From the NCBI GenBank assembly GCA_002104905.1, contig MCFE01000853.1:1-30225 (forward strand): a stretch of 30,225 nucleotides of DNA, written 5' to 3'. A model generated the notes under the pieces. The model saw nothing but the letters and a program-made list of their open reading frames with translations, made no database searches and was not told where the DNA came from. Origin of the DNA: Basidiobolus meristosporus CBS 931.73 (Eukaryota > Basidiobolomycota > Basidiobolomycetes > Basidiobolales > Basidiobolaceae). Of this stretch, positions 10,655-20,100 are shown piece by piece. Within the stretch, counting starts at the first letter, position 1. Each line of letters opens with the position of its first letter. Both the position numbers and the translations under genes were made by a program.

Positions 10655-11108
10655 ACTTGTTTCTCAACAGATAACCAATTGAAAACTCATGCGTAGCAAC
10701 AACAAAGTTCATGTAATAACAGGTTAATTTAATATATCCGTCCTGAGGCATGACTGTGGTAGTGGGTGGCTGAGCTTGAATCAGACGCTGTTCTCCGGCT
10801 GTCAAAGTCAGCAATATATAAGAGCAGGTGTCTAGCAAGCAAGCGTAATAAACTTGAATTACCAACGCCATCGATGGCCTGTATTTCTCAAAGATCGCAC
10901 CTTCCAAGCAATTATAGGACTGCCGTAAGATACACTCGGCTTGACAATGGAACAAAGATATCGAAAGGCGTGCATGTTAAGCTCACAAGAAATGTTAATT
11001 CGTGTGGCCAAAGTATCATCCAAGCAAGCCACACTGATACGAATAGAGAGTCACGACCCATTGAAATCAACCGTAGTGGCATCGGAGTCTATCGACAGTG
11101 ATTTGTAA
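10655..11108 (+). pseudogene. Decayed tandem copy of the 212-aa gene
   Basis: Plus-strand sequence in two frames matches the second half of the upstream 212-aa protein in order. AELESDAVLRLSKSAIYK (from ~10,769) corresponds to VALEEKCSLQFAKDKLLK. KVSSKQATLIRIES (from ~11,011) corresponds to IPSFRQATLIKTEN, followed by a Ser-rich tail ending in TAA at 11,106-11,108. The first match is in frame 2 and the second in another frame, with stops upstream, so at least one frameshift and several nonsense changes separate it from a working gene. At nucleotide level, CAAGCCACACTGATA here matches CAGGCTACACTGATA in the parent. The left limit is approximate. Confidence 0.6.
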
Positions 11109-11582
11109 GCTCAGGGACTACTTTCCATTAGTAAACAGTTAGCAAAGCCCTAGCTAAACTGCTTTGGATTAGCTTACTAGTATGAACAGTTGCTGCAAAA
11201 ATTGAGAATTTTGAACGATATTAAGGGTACTATTGACCAAATCGTGATCATAAATTTACATTAACAAGTTGTTAATTATCACATGTGAATCCTACACTGT
11301 GTAGCCTTGGTGCGAAGAGGCAAAGTAGTAAACTATTGGGCACCCAGATTAAATCAATGTAGCTCGCATAAAGATAGTGCTATGAGCGATGCCTAATTGA
11401 ACGGCATTGAGAAGGTGATATAAAATGGAATTTCAAATGAAACTCCACAAGCCAGTCACGCAGCTTTCCCCCTCGTACTAGCTTCCGCCATCGCTTCTTT
11501 GCAAGCAATTTCCGCTACCTCACTCGGTGACTCCGAGGTAGCCTAAGCCAATGAGCCATGTGCCAAACAATCGTTATTTTCC

Positions 11583-11590
11583 TATAAATA
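11583..11590 (+). promoter_or_regulatory. Orphan TATAAATA box
   Basis: It is the same octamer as the TATA boxes of the two secreted-protein genes and of the lactone oxidase gene. The first ATG downstream (11,720) opens a frame of only about two dozen codons before a stop, so any gene here would need an intron or be non-coding. It may be chance in AT-rich DNA. Confidence 0.25.
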
Positions 11591-11816
11591 TGGTGCATCT
11601 GTGGTTTAGTACGTTACAACTGTACAGGGCTACGTATATAGTACACTCTCAGTCTTTGTTTTCCAACAAATACTAAATATCTCGAGAAACAGCCAAGAAT
11701 CACATGTATTGATTGCAAAATGACATTCGTGGTTGATTACGATCACAGTTTTCTGACAATATCAATCAAAATCTATGACTTCTTAATTTCAAGTCGAACT
11801 TTATCATAGCGGCTAC

Positions 11817-11945
11817 TGATGACTCTCCACTCAGGCTTGCCAACCTCTGAATGCTCTAGTACTCTTGGTTTTTATTACTCCGTTGCTAACTTAACGATTT
11901 CCCCAAATCTTTAACAGCTTTTAAGTTCTCGCAATAATATTGCTA
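11817..11945 (+). repeat. Dispersed repeat, copy 1 of 2
   Basis: Aligns over ~125 bp with ~16,110-16,235 in the same orientation. The clearest shared block is CTCTAGTACTCTTGGTTTTT here against CTCCAGTACTCTTGATTTT there, with similar TATTAC and GCAATA/GCACAATAG blocks following. The nature of the element is unknown. Confidence 0.4.
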
Positions 11946-12508
11946 ATGATCATAGCTATATTCTCTACTGGTGCATAGAGATCTAGTATAACATGATATG
12001 ACAGCTTGATTTTTGTATGTATGTAACCAAGACATATGTATCCTAACTTTGTTTACTAAAATATCACGCAATTTGGCAACATGGTCAGGTTGTAATAGCA
12101 TATTATTATTTGCGGTTAGACACGGCTATTTGTTGAAGCACAGCACCGCTGCTCTTATGTAGATGGTGGACCATTAGTTTCTTGGCTGTTGTGTGTATAT
12201 CACTGCCACCTTCAATCCTTGTCAATCTTATGGAATTATATAATTCAGCAGTTAAACATACGCGTAACAAACTCAAACTGTAAGTAATTCTAATGCACCA
12301 AACTATTCATGGCTTTTAGATCTCCAAGACAACATTTCATTCAAGTCAAATTCTCAAAGTATTCATTTATTGCGTACGACTTTTGACATCTGTATTGTCA
12401 ACGACGACTAATATAATTCCAACAAAAATGGAGTAATGGCTACAATTTCAGCATATTATAGGGGTATTTACAATGCTTAGTTATCGAGGAACTCTTGCTA
12501 GTGATTAG

Positions 12509-12787
12509 CTAAAGGTCAGCGTTCGCTGGTGCTGGGGATCTTTCGGTACATGCTGCGGTAGTAGATGACCCAACGGTAAGCATCACACATACTTGGTCGT
12601 CAGGGCATGAGTAATCAAGCACCCGTCCACCCGAACACTTGAACATTACACCAGAGTGATGTTCATAAAAGCATTGAAGAGCAGTATCAAGGTTCTCCTT
12701 GCAATACTGGGGAAAGTTTTCGAATGGTAAGGCCAGGACGGTAGTGGCAAGAATCAAGCAAGCGGAAATGGATGTTCTAAACTTCAT
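12509..12787 (-). CDS. Secreted six-cysteine protein, CBM19-like (copy 1)
   Basis: A 92-aa protein with a typical signal peptide (residues 1-19, cleavage likely after VLA). The mature chain of ~73 aa has six cysteines at 29, 39, 51, 61, 67 and 80 (spacing C-9-C-11-C-9-C-5-C-12-C), enough for three disulfides. The CSGGRVLDYSCPDDQVC segment recalls family 19 carbohydrate-binding (chitin-binding) modules of fungal chitinases. That assignment is my inference from the cysteine pattern and the GG-x-V-x-x-x-C-P core, so binding to chitin is a hypothesis. The gene is intronless, with TATAAATA (minus strand) about 60 bp upstream of the ATG. It is ~79% identical to the gene at 13,894-14,172, of the same length and orientation. 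The mature C terminus is the most variable part. Confidence 0.85.
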   Translation of the reverse strand: MKFRTSISACLILATTVLALPFENFPQYCKENLDTALQCFYEHHSGVMFKCSGGRVLDYSCPDDQVCVMLTVGSSTTAACTERSPAPANADL

Positions 12788-12846
12788 TGTAGTGTGATTG
12801 GTATGCTACTGATAGCTTATTGAGTCTTGTTGGAAGTGCTCCCTGA

Positions 12847-12854
12847 TATTTATA
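12847..12854 (-). promoter_or_regulatory. TATA box of secreted-protein gene copy 1
   Basis: TATAAATA on the minus strand, 60 bp upstream of the ATG at 12,787. Confidence 0.6.
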
Positions 12855-13893
12855 CCTTAATTCACGCCACTCCTTCACCAGTGGGCCAATGCTCTCCATG
12901 GCAGCAACTTCCAATCTTGGCAAATCTGGAGCATGTCCATGTTACCCGGTAGAAATGGCGATTTGACGTGTCAGGTACTGCATACGCGAACACGTCCACC
13001 AAAATTGGCATCATCACCTCGTTTTTGGAAGTAGCTTGATATTGATAGCGGTATCTCACCTCGTTTTGGGAAGTAGGTTGATATTGATAGCGGTATCTCG
13101 ACCATAGTGGATTGGAATCATAAATGCTCCACCATAATCCACACGCCTTCCATGCCACATCGAGATCACCACCGATTAAATTCGATCCACGCGAATTTGC
13201 TCTTTTCAGCCTGGTTGGTTTGTGTGGTGATTGAGAGGAGGTTGAATGTATGCGGTATTTCCAAAGGTGAATATGAGAAAAACCAACCAACATATCCTCC
13301 ATATTGGCTCTGTGGTATGCATTCTCTATCATAGGCGATTAATAAAGCCTCTCCTGTAGAGAATCTTTGCAGGCGAATGTGCTTCCTTAGGGGAAATAGG
13401 GGCGAATCTTCCTTAAAATCTAGGACTCAGAATGGCAACGCGGATAATAGATATTTATGGTCACCAAAATGGGATTGGATTCATTATTTCAATCCTTACC
13501 GGGCAGTCCATTCCAATATGTACATGAATGGAAAACGAAGGTATTACCGCGGATTATTAACGGCAATAATCTCCGAAATCGTTTTATTATTATTTTGTAA
13601 CAAAGCTTGAGGCCGGAGTAGAGGAAATCGACGTCGCGCACTTCATTGCTTGTTGAGTTCTATTCATATATTGGTGGGGTGTGTGAATATGGTGACTGTT
13701 GAGTACATTAAGCAACGAGATATCTGCATGTTCTAGTTTATGGGGCGCAGAAACCACAGCATCAATGGCGATATGGGATTTATTGTATATACTTATGAAT
13801 GAAGGGAGAATATTCTCACTCCGGCAAGTAATAGTTATATATGTACAGGTTTTGGCCATTGCTGACCATCGAAGTATTTGATATGGCAATGTA
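12855..13893. other. Spacer between the two secreted-protein genes
   Basis: About 1 kb with no convincing gene. A minus-strand open frame at 12,862-13,332 (156 codons) runs through a 42-bp tandem repeat and has no signal, domain or conserved copy. The spacer includes the upstream region of copy 1 and the downstream region of copy 2. Confidence 0.45.
13014..13097. repeat. 42-bp tandem duplication, two units
   Basis: Units 13,014-13,055 and 13,056-13,097 are head to tail and differ at two or three positions. Each contains TTGATATTGATAGCGGTATC. Confidence 0.85.
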
Positions 13894-14172
13894 TTAGTTG
13901 TTGGAACTCACCAGTGCTGGAGATCTTTCAGTACATGCTGCGGTAGTAGATGACCCAACGGTAAGCATCAGACATACTTGGTCGTCAGGGCATGAGTAAT
14001 CAAGCACCCGTCCACCCGAACACTTGAACATTAACCCAGAGTGATACTCATAGATGCAATGAAGCGAAGTATCTAGGTTCTCCTGACAATACTGTGGAAA
14101 GTTTTCAAATGGTGTGGCTAGTGCGGTAGTGGCAAGAATCAAGCCAGCGGAAATAGTTATTGCGAACTTCAT
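13894..14172 (-). CDS. Secreted six-cysteine protein, CBM19-like (copy 2)
   Basis: A 92-aa tandem paralogue of the gene at 12,509-12,787. The signal peptide (residues 1-19) and the six cysteines at identical positions are conserved. About 73 of 92 residues match; changes cluster in the signal peptide, at residues 30-47 and in the last six residues. The frame stays open upstream to 14,229, but I choose the ATG at 14,172 because it aligns exactly with the paralogue's start and because the TATA box at 14,213-14,220 would otherwise lie inside the coding region. Copy 2 has Gly at residue 10, where copy 1 has an extra Cys within the signal peptide. A role in binding chitin or another wall polymer is inferred, not shown. 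Confidence 0.85.
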   Translation of the reverse strand: MKFAITISAGLILATTALATPFENFPQYCQENLDTSLHCIYEYHSGLMFKCSGGRVLDYSCPDDQVCLMLTVGSSTTAACTERSPALVSSNN

Positions 14173-14212
14173 TTTTCGTTGAATGGTGTCAGATACGATC
14201 ATCTTCGTGAAA

Positions 14213-14220
14213 TATTTATA
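14213..14220 (-). promoter_or_regulatory. TATA box of secreted-protein gene copy 2
   Basis: TATAAATA on the minus strand, 41 bp upstream of the ATG at 14,172. The sequence between TATA and ATG is not conserved between the two paralogues. Confidence 0.55.
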
Positions 14221-15383
14221 GGCTTTCATTCAGATTGCCAAGAAATCATTTCCTTCCTCAATGGTTCAGCGCTCCCATGCATTTTTTTCTGGACGGTCAC
14301 CAGATAGCACTGTTTGCCTATAGTCGATGGTATGGGTGACTTGAGCGGAGATATATACATATAATGATGTGAAACTGGTGGCTGATTGATGTATGCAGTA
14401 CCTATTAGGCTAAAATCCCGAAATTTAGAGTATTCCTATGGAGAGTATAGTCTCGTCTGTGGAGGAGGGTAGCTTTGCAGTGGAGATCTCGAAAGCCAGA
14501 AGATAAATATAGACATCATCACTTTGCCCAAATGATCTGACTCAGTGTTGCACACTTACACACCTATCACAAGATCCTAGTGGGATTTCTATAGATGGAG
14601 ATCGATGCTACCTAATCTGGTTGGGCGATTGTCATGCTAACTCTTTGGTAACACCATATGCAATTCAGCAAATGAATTTATCTATAGTCCGTTATGACTA
14701 CCAATATCCGGGCCATTTATGGTAGCATATCAGTACTAATGAAACCCCAGGCTAGAGTGTCTTTCGTGCCGCGGAATAGAATCAGCGAGATTTACTACAT
14801 TGCTACAGTAATATAACCGAAGTCGTTGGATCCTTGCCTAGACTAGCGAGGTAAGAGGATTACCGTTGTTTGCTTCAATGGGTGGTTTGTGTTGTATATC
14901 CGCCGCCAATCGTTAACTCACATATCGAGTACATCTCCGAGTCCTGTATGGGTAAAGGAAGATTATGTAGAATATACAAACACTCTAGTTGACAAGTCCC
15001 AATAGTTTCTCCAGTAAATATATACAAGATGAGGATCGAAACAAGATGCTCTATTGTGTATGTTACAAAACATCTGTATCGTTAGCAATAGCTGATTTAC
15101 TTGTATATTGAAGTTCTGAGAGCCAACTTTGAAGTCCATATTTGCAAAGAGATAAACTACGTTACATAGGATCGAGCTAATCTCGGGGAGTGAAATAAGC
15201 CTAGAGGATCTTGATATGGTAAAATGCCATATCTGAGCAATTGCGTGAAGAAGCTCTTACAGCTTTCAGCGTTGCCAACTACTGGAACAGAAACTAGCAT
15301 CAAGTGCCAGAGTAAAATGGCGGTTCATAAAAGCCAAAGTAGTTTGTGTTACTCAGATGTACAACGCAACTAAAAGTTTCGTA
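14221..15383. other. Intergenic stretch without a recognised gene
   Basis: About 1.16 kb of CpG-normal sequence. I see no open frame over 60 codons and no recognisable RNA gene or repeat. Confidence 0.5.
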
Positions 15384-15465
15384 TGATGAGAGTGGGGTTC
15401 GAACCCACGCCTCCGGAGAGACTGCGACCTGAACGCAGCGCCTTAGACCACTCGGCCATCTCACC
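15384..15465 (-). tRNA. tRNA-Leu (anticodon CAG)
   Basis: An 82-nt intronless tRNA gene on the minus strand. Acceptor arms GGTGAGA (15,459-15,465) and TCTCATC (15,385-15,391) pair fully with one G-U, and the discriminator is A (15,384), as in tRNA-Leu. The D arm carries the GGCCGAGTGGTCTAAGGC type of box A. The anticodon arm is CTGCG-TTCAGGT-CGCAG with anticodon CAG at 15,429-15,431. A long variable arm typical of Leu/Ser tRNAs is followed by T arm GTGGG-TTCGAAC-CCCAC. It decodes CTG as leucine. A solo LTR lies 11 bp upstream of its 5' end. Confidence 0.95.
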
Positions 15466-15476
15466 CATCTGCTCGG

Positions 15477-15682
15477 TCTAACAATACTCAGCCACCTTGG
15501 GCTAAGATCATCACGTTATCTAGAATAGGCTTAAGCCAGCCGATCATATTGAAACCCTCTCACAGAAACACAGACGGCAGACCTTTTTCTCGACCCTCCT
15601 GACTGTTTCTAAAAGACTCTCGACCCTATCCCTGACCTTGATTGTACATATACCTATTTGTGCAATAAACCCTCTCGTAACA
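15477..15682 (+). mobile_element. Ty3-type solo LTR at the tRNA-Leu 5' end
   Basis: A 206-bp element flanked by perfect 5-bp duplications CTCGG (15,472-15,476 and 15,683-15,687). It begins TCTAACA, probably a mutated TGTAACA, and ends in CTCTCGTAACA, the kind of terminus common in fungal Ty3/gypsy LTRs. AATAAA at 15,664-15,669 would be its poly(A) signal. It contains no coding sequence, consistent with a solo LTR left by recombination. Orientation is inferred from the AATAAA and the CA end. CpG is retained, so it is younger than, or differently treated from, the copia relics. The family assignment rests on terminus, duplication length and location. Confidence 0.65.
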
Positions 15683-16109
15683 CTCGGGATAGTTACATAG
15701 TTAAATACGACCTAACGTAAAAGAAGGAAAGGCTGAGCAAAGTCCTAAATAGGAAAATCTAATTGGTCCACACAACATACCATGGTCATACATATACCTA
15801 CCTCTATTTCTATGAGTCGGTAGTTGGCTTGGATATAGATCTTGAGCTAGAAGGAAAAATATCATCCCGTCACTGACGGACTCGACTATTTCCTCCATTC
15901 ATTACACTCTAAATGAATGTTCGTCTTCTTATTTAAGTCCCCTTCCCCCTAGGCGATTACGCAACTATCCTACATCTATATTCTTTTATTACGTACCCCC
16001 TTGATTGCTTTCTATAGTAGCCTTGTGATTGCTCGATATCCTCACCATAAGTAGTCACACACCATTGGTAAGGATTGTTCAACAGTCAGCTGGTGATAAA
16101 CAATATTAC

Positions 16110-16235
16110 AACAGTTACTGACAGGCAGTCACTCGCACTTTCCTAGCTCAGAATACTCCAGTACTCTTGATTTTATTACCCTTTTAGTACTGATTAGTTC
16201 CTCAAGTCTGATATACTTGATATTGCACAATAGCT
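16110..16235 (+). repeat. Dispersed repeat, copy 2 of 2
   Basis: Partner of ~11,817-11,945. It shares the CTCCAGTACTCTTGATTTT block and the flanking order of motifs, with considerable divergence. Confidence 0.4.
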
Positions 16236-16748
16236 TAGGATATTAATATATATATATTAAGATCCTAATAGCAACATCATCAACATGAATAGAGATCACT
16301 AAAAGGGACCCATTACCTAAGCTTGACTCAAGCTTTAACTACAAGCAGATGCCACTCTATCAAACTGCTCCTTGTAATGAAATGGAGAGGTTTTTGCTTA
16401 GAAACCAATGCTGTAGTGCTCACTATATTACAATCAAGCTAGTGTCTAATCTGCAAGCCCTAGGTTTGGCATCTGTGAGACTGCCTACTAGTGAGTAACA
16501 TTAGTTGTATCTATTTGTTAATATTGTTATTCCAGCATAGTTGTATCAGATTGGCAGATGTAGAAACCTATTTGATCTCAATATATCCCCACTTGGTTGC
16601 TCTCTGGCTAATTCATTTGATCTCCCACCCCAATCCCAAAATACATGATAGGGTTCAGTAGAGTATTGGAAATGAGTACAAGTGCTGGAAAACCTGCACA
16701 AGAGTTTGCACTGTTCAATTCATGAGCTGATCAGAGTTTTGTATATGT

Positions 16749-16753
16749 ATGTG
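16749..16753. repeat. Copia target-site duplication, left
   Basis: ATGTG, repeated exactly at 21,441-21,445 on the other side of the element; 5 bp is the usual size for Ty1/copia insertion. Confidence 0.9.
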
Positions 16754-17103
16754 TGTTGTAAGAGTCTTGGAGATATTGGAAGTGATTGGGAGAACAAGTA
16801 GATTATGTGGTTTTCACTTAATGATTTATTGATTGTAAAAGTAGTATTTATACTTTTACCAAGTCTTGGCATAAAAAACACGTAGAATAGGTTAAGGAAG
16901 GTCCCAAGAACATGTGTGCAAAGTTTGGGGCTGTTTGGACAACTTTGAGAATTTTCATGTTCTGGGTACCTGGTATTTTGGTGAAAATATTCTAAGTATA
17001 TCCCGACAAGGAATTTGGTCAGTATTCTCTAGGATTTGAAGGTAATGATCTAAGTGACTAAGTTAGGTGAATATTTAGGTGGAATTACAAATTTTTTACA
17101 ACA
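16754..17103 (-). repeat. Copia 3' LTR
   Basis: 350 bp with TGTTG...CAACA termini. It differs from the 5' LTR at five positions, one of them a CpG changed to CpA near the outer end (ACAAA against ACGAA). It carries TATAAATA (minus strand) in the loop of a 9-bp inverted repeat. Confidence 0.95.
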
Positions 17104-17112
17104 CTCCCACTC
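17104..17112 (-). other. Polypurine tract
   Basis: GAGTGGGAG on the coding strand, immediately inside the 3' LTR and two bases past the pol stop codon. The same tract adjoins the relic LTRs at 8,819-8,826 and 29,651-29,659. Confidence 0.9.
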
Positions 17113-17114
17113 AG

Positions 17115-20100
17115 CTAAATGTTCATACTGACTAGTCCTAATTTTGACCTAAGATATTCAAACTTGTCTCTAGCTAATGGTTTGGTAAAAATGTCTGCAA
17201 TCATTTCATCTGTAGGACAGTAAACTAAGCTAACTAAGTTATTCTCTATAGCTTCATGTATGAAATGATGTCTAATATCTATGTGCTTGGTTCTAGCATG
17301 AAAAGTTGGATTTCTACCTAATTGTATACATCCTTGATTATCTTGAAATAAAGTAATAGGCGTTTTTTGACATAGGCCTAAATCTGTAAGCAGCTTTCTT
17401 AACCACATTGCTTCTTTTGTAGCTTCACAGGCTGCCATATACTCTGCCTCTGTAGTAGAAAGTGCTATGGTTGGTTGCTTTCTTGAATTCCATGAAATTG
17501 CTCCTTTACAGTAAAGAAAGGTGTATCCTGTAGTGGATCTTCTGTCTTCCAAATTTTGTCCCCAATCTGCATCAGAGTATCCCACAAGATCTTGTTCTGA
17601 GTCCTTATAAGTGTATCTTAAGCAAATATCAGCAGTTCCTTTTAGGTATCTAAAAATCCGCTTAACTGCTGCAATATGATCAGATCCATAGTTCTGATTA
17701 TGTTGGCTGACAACTCCCACTGAATATGAGATATCTGGACGTGTTCCAAGCATGATATACATCAGACTGCCAACCATAGATTGATAAGGAAAGTCAGGGC
17801 TTTCAGATGGCACCAAGCTCTCTTGATTTGGTTGAGTTTTGACCAAGTTAAGGTTTGTCTCCATTGGGGTGGCTGCCGGTTTACAGTCTTCCATTTTGTA
17901 CTTCTTTAGTATATCTTGAATATACTTGGATTGGCTTAGGGTAATAGTCTGGGTACTTCTGTCTATGGAGAACTTAATCCCTAAGTAGTAACTAAGTTCT
18001 CCTAGATCAGACATCTTGAACTCCTTAGATAGGTTGGATTTAGTCTCTTCCAATGTTTTTAGGTTATTGGTGGCTATAATAAGATCATCCACATATAGAG
18101 CTAATAGAACTGGATTTGCTCTATCTGGCTTATAGTATATACTATAGTCAGCATTACTCCTTTTGAAACTCAAAGATTCCAAATAAGAATCTATCTTGCA
18201 ATTCCAGGCTCTTGATGATTGTTTGAGACCATATAGTGACTTTTTAAGCTTGCAGACCAAATGGGGGTTATCTTGGTCAACAAACCCATCAGGCTGGTCC
18301 ATATACATGTCCTCATCAAGTTCTCCATTCAAAAATGCAGTTTTTACATCCATTTGATGAATAAAAAACTGATATTTGGCTGCAATAGCCAATATTAATC
18401 TGATAGAATTAAACTTGGCTACCGGTGCAAAGGTCTCAGTATAGTCAAGTCCTTTTGTTTGAGAATATCCTTTGGCTACAAGTCTTGCTTTGTATCTTTC
18501 AATTGTACCATCAGCCTTGTACTTTGTCTTGAAGACCCATCTGCATCCAATTGATTTTTGGTTGATTGGTAATTTGACTAAGTCCCAAGTTTGATTTTCC
18601 ATCAAGGCCTGATATTCCTCAGTCATTGCAGATCTCCAAAACTTTGTCTGAGGGCTATTTAGGGCCTCTTTTACAGTCTGGGGTTCATCAATATGGACTG
18701 AATAGGCATAGGCTAAGTTTGTACCCTCATTAATAAAGTAATTTGGGCTATTTCTTGTCCGATTTGATCTCCGGGCATTTGATACTGGAATGATCACTTC
18801 TGGGATATTCCTGGGCACTGATTCTGGCTGAACCATGGTTTTAGAGTCCTCTGGAGTGAAAAAATTTTCATTGTTTTGCTCTGATTCAATCCTGACAATT
18901 GGTGGACTTGAGATCAAATTTTCGTCATCATCTGATGTCATTTTTTGTGAAAATTTTGAATTTTCATCAAACAACACATCCCTGGACTTGATAAGCTTCT
19001 TTGCTTTGGTATTGTAGAGTCTGTATGCCTTACTCTCATTGCAGTAGCCCAAAAATATGCATTTTACACTTTTTGGCTCAAATTTTGACTGATTTCCGGC
19101 CAGTTTTTTGGCATATGCTGTACACCCAAATATTCTTAGATGTTCTGCACTTGGTCTGTATCCATACCATGCTTCAAATGGAGTAGAATCACAAAGTATT
19201 CTGTTATAACTCCTATTTTTAAGATATACAGCAGTGGCAACTGATTCCGCCCAAAAATCATAGGATAATTTTTGATCATGGATCATAGATCTTGCCATAT
19301 CAATTATTGATCTGTTAGCTCGTTCTGCTACTCCATTTTGCTGTGGGGAGTATGGTACAGTAGTCTCTTGCTTTATCCCATGAATTTTGCAGAAGTGGAT
19401 GAAGAGTTTTGAGGTATATTCTCCACCATTGTCAGAGCATATTTTCTTGATTTTTTCACCAATTTCTCTCTCCACCATGGCTTTAAACTCCCTGAACTTA
19501 GACAGAGCTTCTTCCTTTCTCTCCATGAAGTAGACCCATGTGTATCTTGTATAATCATCAATAAAAGTGATTAAATACTTCATCCCGCCTAAGGATAAAT
19601 TTTGCATAGGTCCACACAGATCTGAGTGAATTAGATCTAATTTTTTCTTAGTTTTGATTAACCCAGAGCTCTTGAACGGTTGTCTGGTTTGTTTCCCATA
19701 TATGCAGGCTTCACAGTGCTCCAAATTAGCTGGGGGATCAATTTTTGCTCCAGAAATTAGCTGATCTTTGATCATTTTGCGCAAATAATCAAAATTGATG
19801 TGCCCAAATCTCCTGTGCCAAAGCATTGGTGTTTCTTCATTTAAGTTACTTATATTGGCTTCCAGATATGATGGAATATAAGTCAACTTGTATAGATTCT
19901 GATCTCTGATGCCCGAAGCAATATGAGCACCATTTTGATCAGTGATCCTGCATCCAGAATTGTCAAAACTGAAACTGAGTCCTTCTGCTGTGGCCTTGCT
20001 TACAGAGAGTAGGTTCTTGGCTATTTCTGGTACATAGAGTACTTCTTTAAAGGTCAGTGTATGGCTTCCTTCACTGCTTCTAAGGTTTACTTGGATAGTT

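Larger units (their letters stand above)
11109..12508. other. Gene-poor stretch of the first island
   Basis: No open frame or family is recognisable in ~1.4 kb of CpG-normal DNA. It contains an unassigned TATAAATA on the plus strand at 11,583-11,590 and a ~130-bp repeat at ~11,817-11,945, both listed separately. Confidence 0.5.
15688..16753. other. Transition from gene island to repeat DNA
   Basis: No gene is seen. CpG is normal to about 16,140 and then absent to the copia insertion at 16,754. The interval holds the second copy of the dispersed repeat (~16,110-16,235) and an AT run TATTAATATATATATATTAA at ~16,240-16,260. The part next to 16,753 is probably the start of the older element into which the young copia inserted. 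Confidence 0.5.

Noticed and set aside
10617-10955. 112-codon minus-strand frame with a possible 64-nt intron
   Set aside because: Splicing at the best GT and AG sites runs into a stop in the upstream exon, and the opposite strand matches the 212-aa gene, which explains the region better.
12862-13332. 156-codon minus-strand frame between the two secreted-protein genes
   Set aside because: It reads through a 42-bp tandem repeat giving a repeated RYRYQYQ peptide, has no signal or domain, and has no copy beside the paralogous gene.
14173-14229. N-terminal extension of the second secreted protein
   Set aside because: It would contain the TATA box and hide the signal peptide; the paralogue starts at the equivalent of 14,172.
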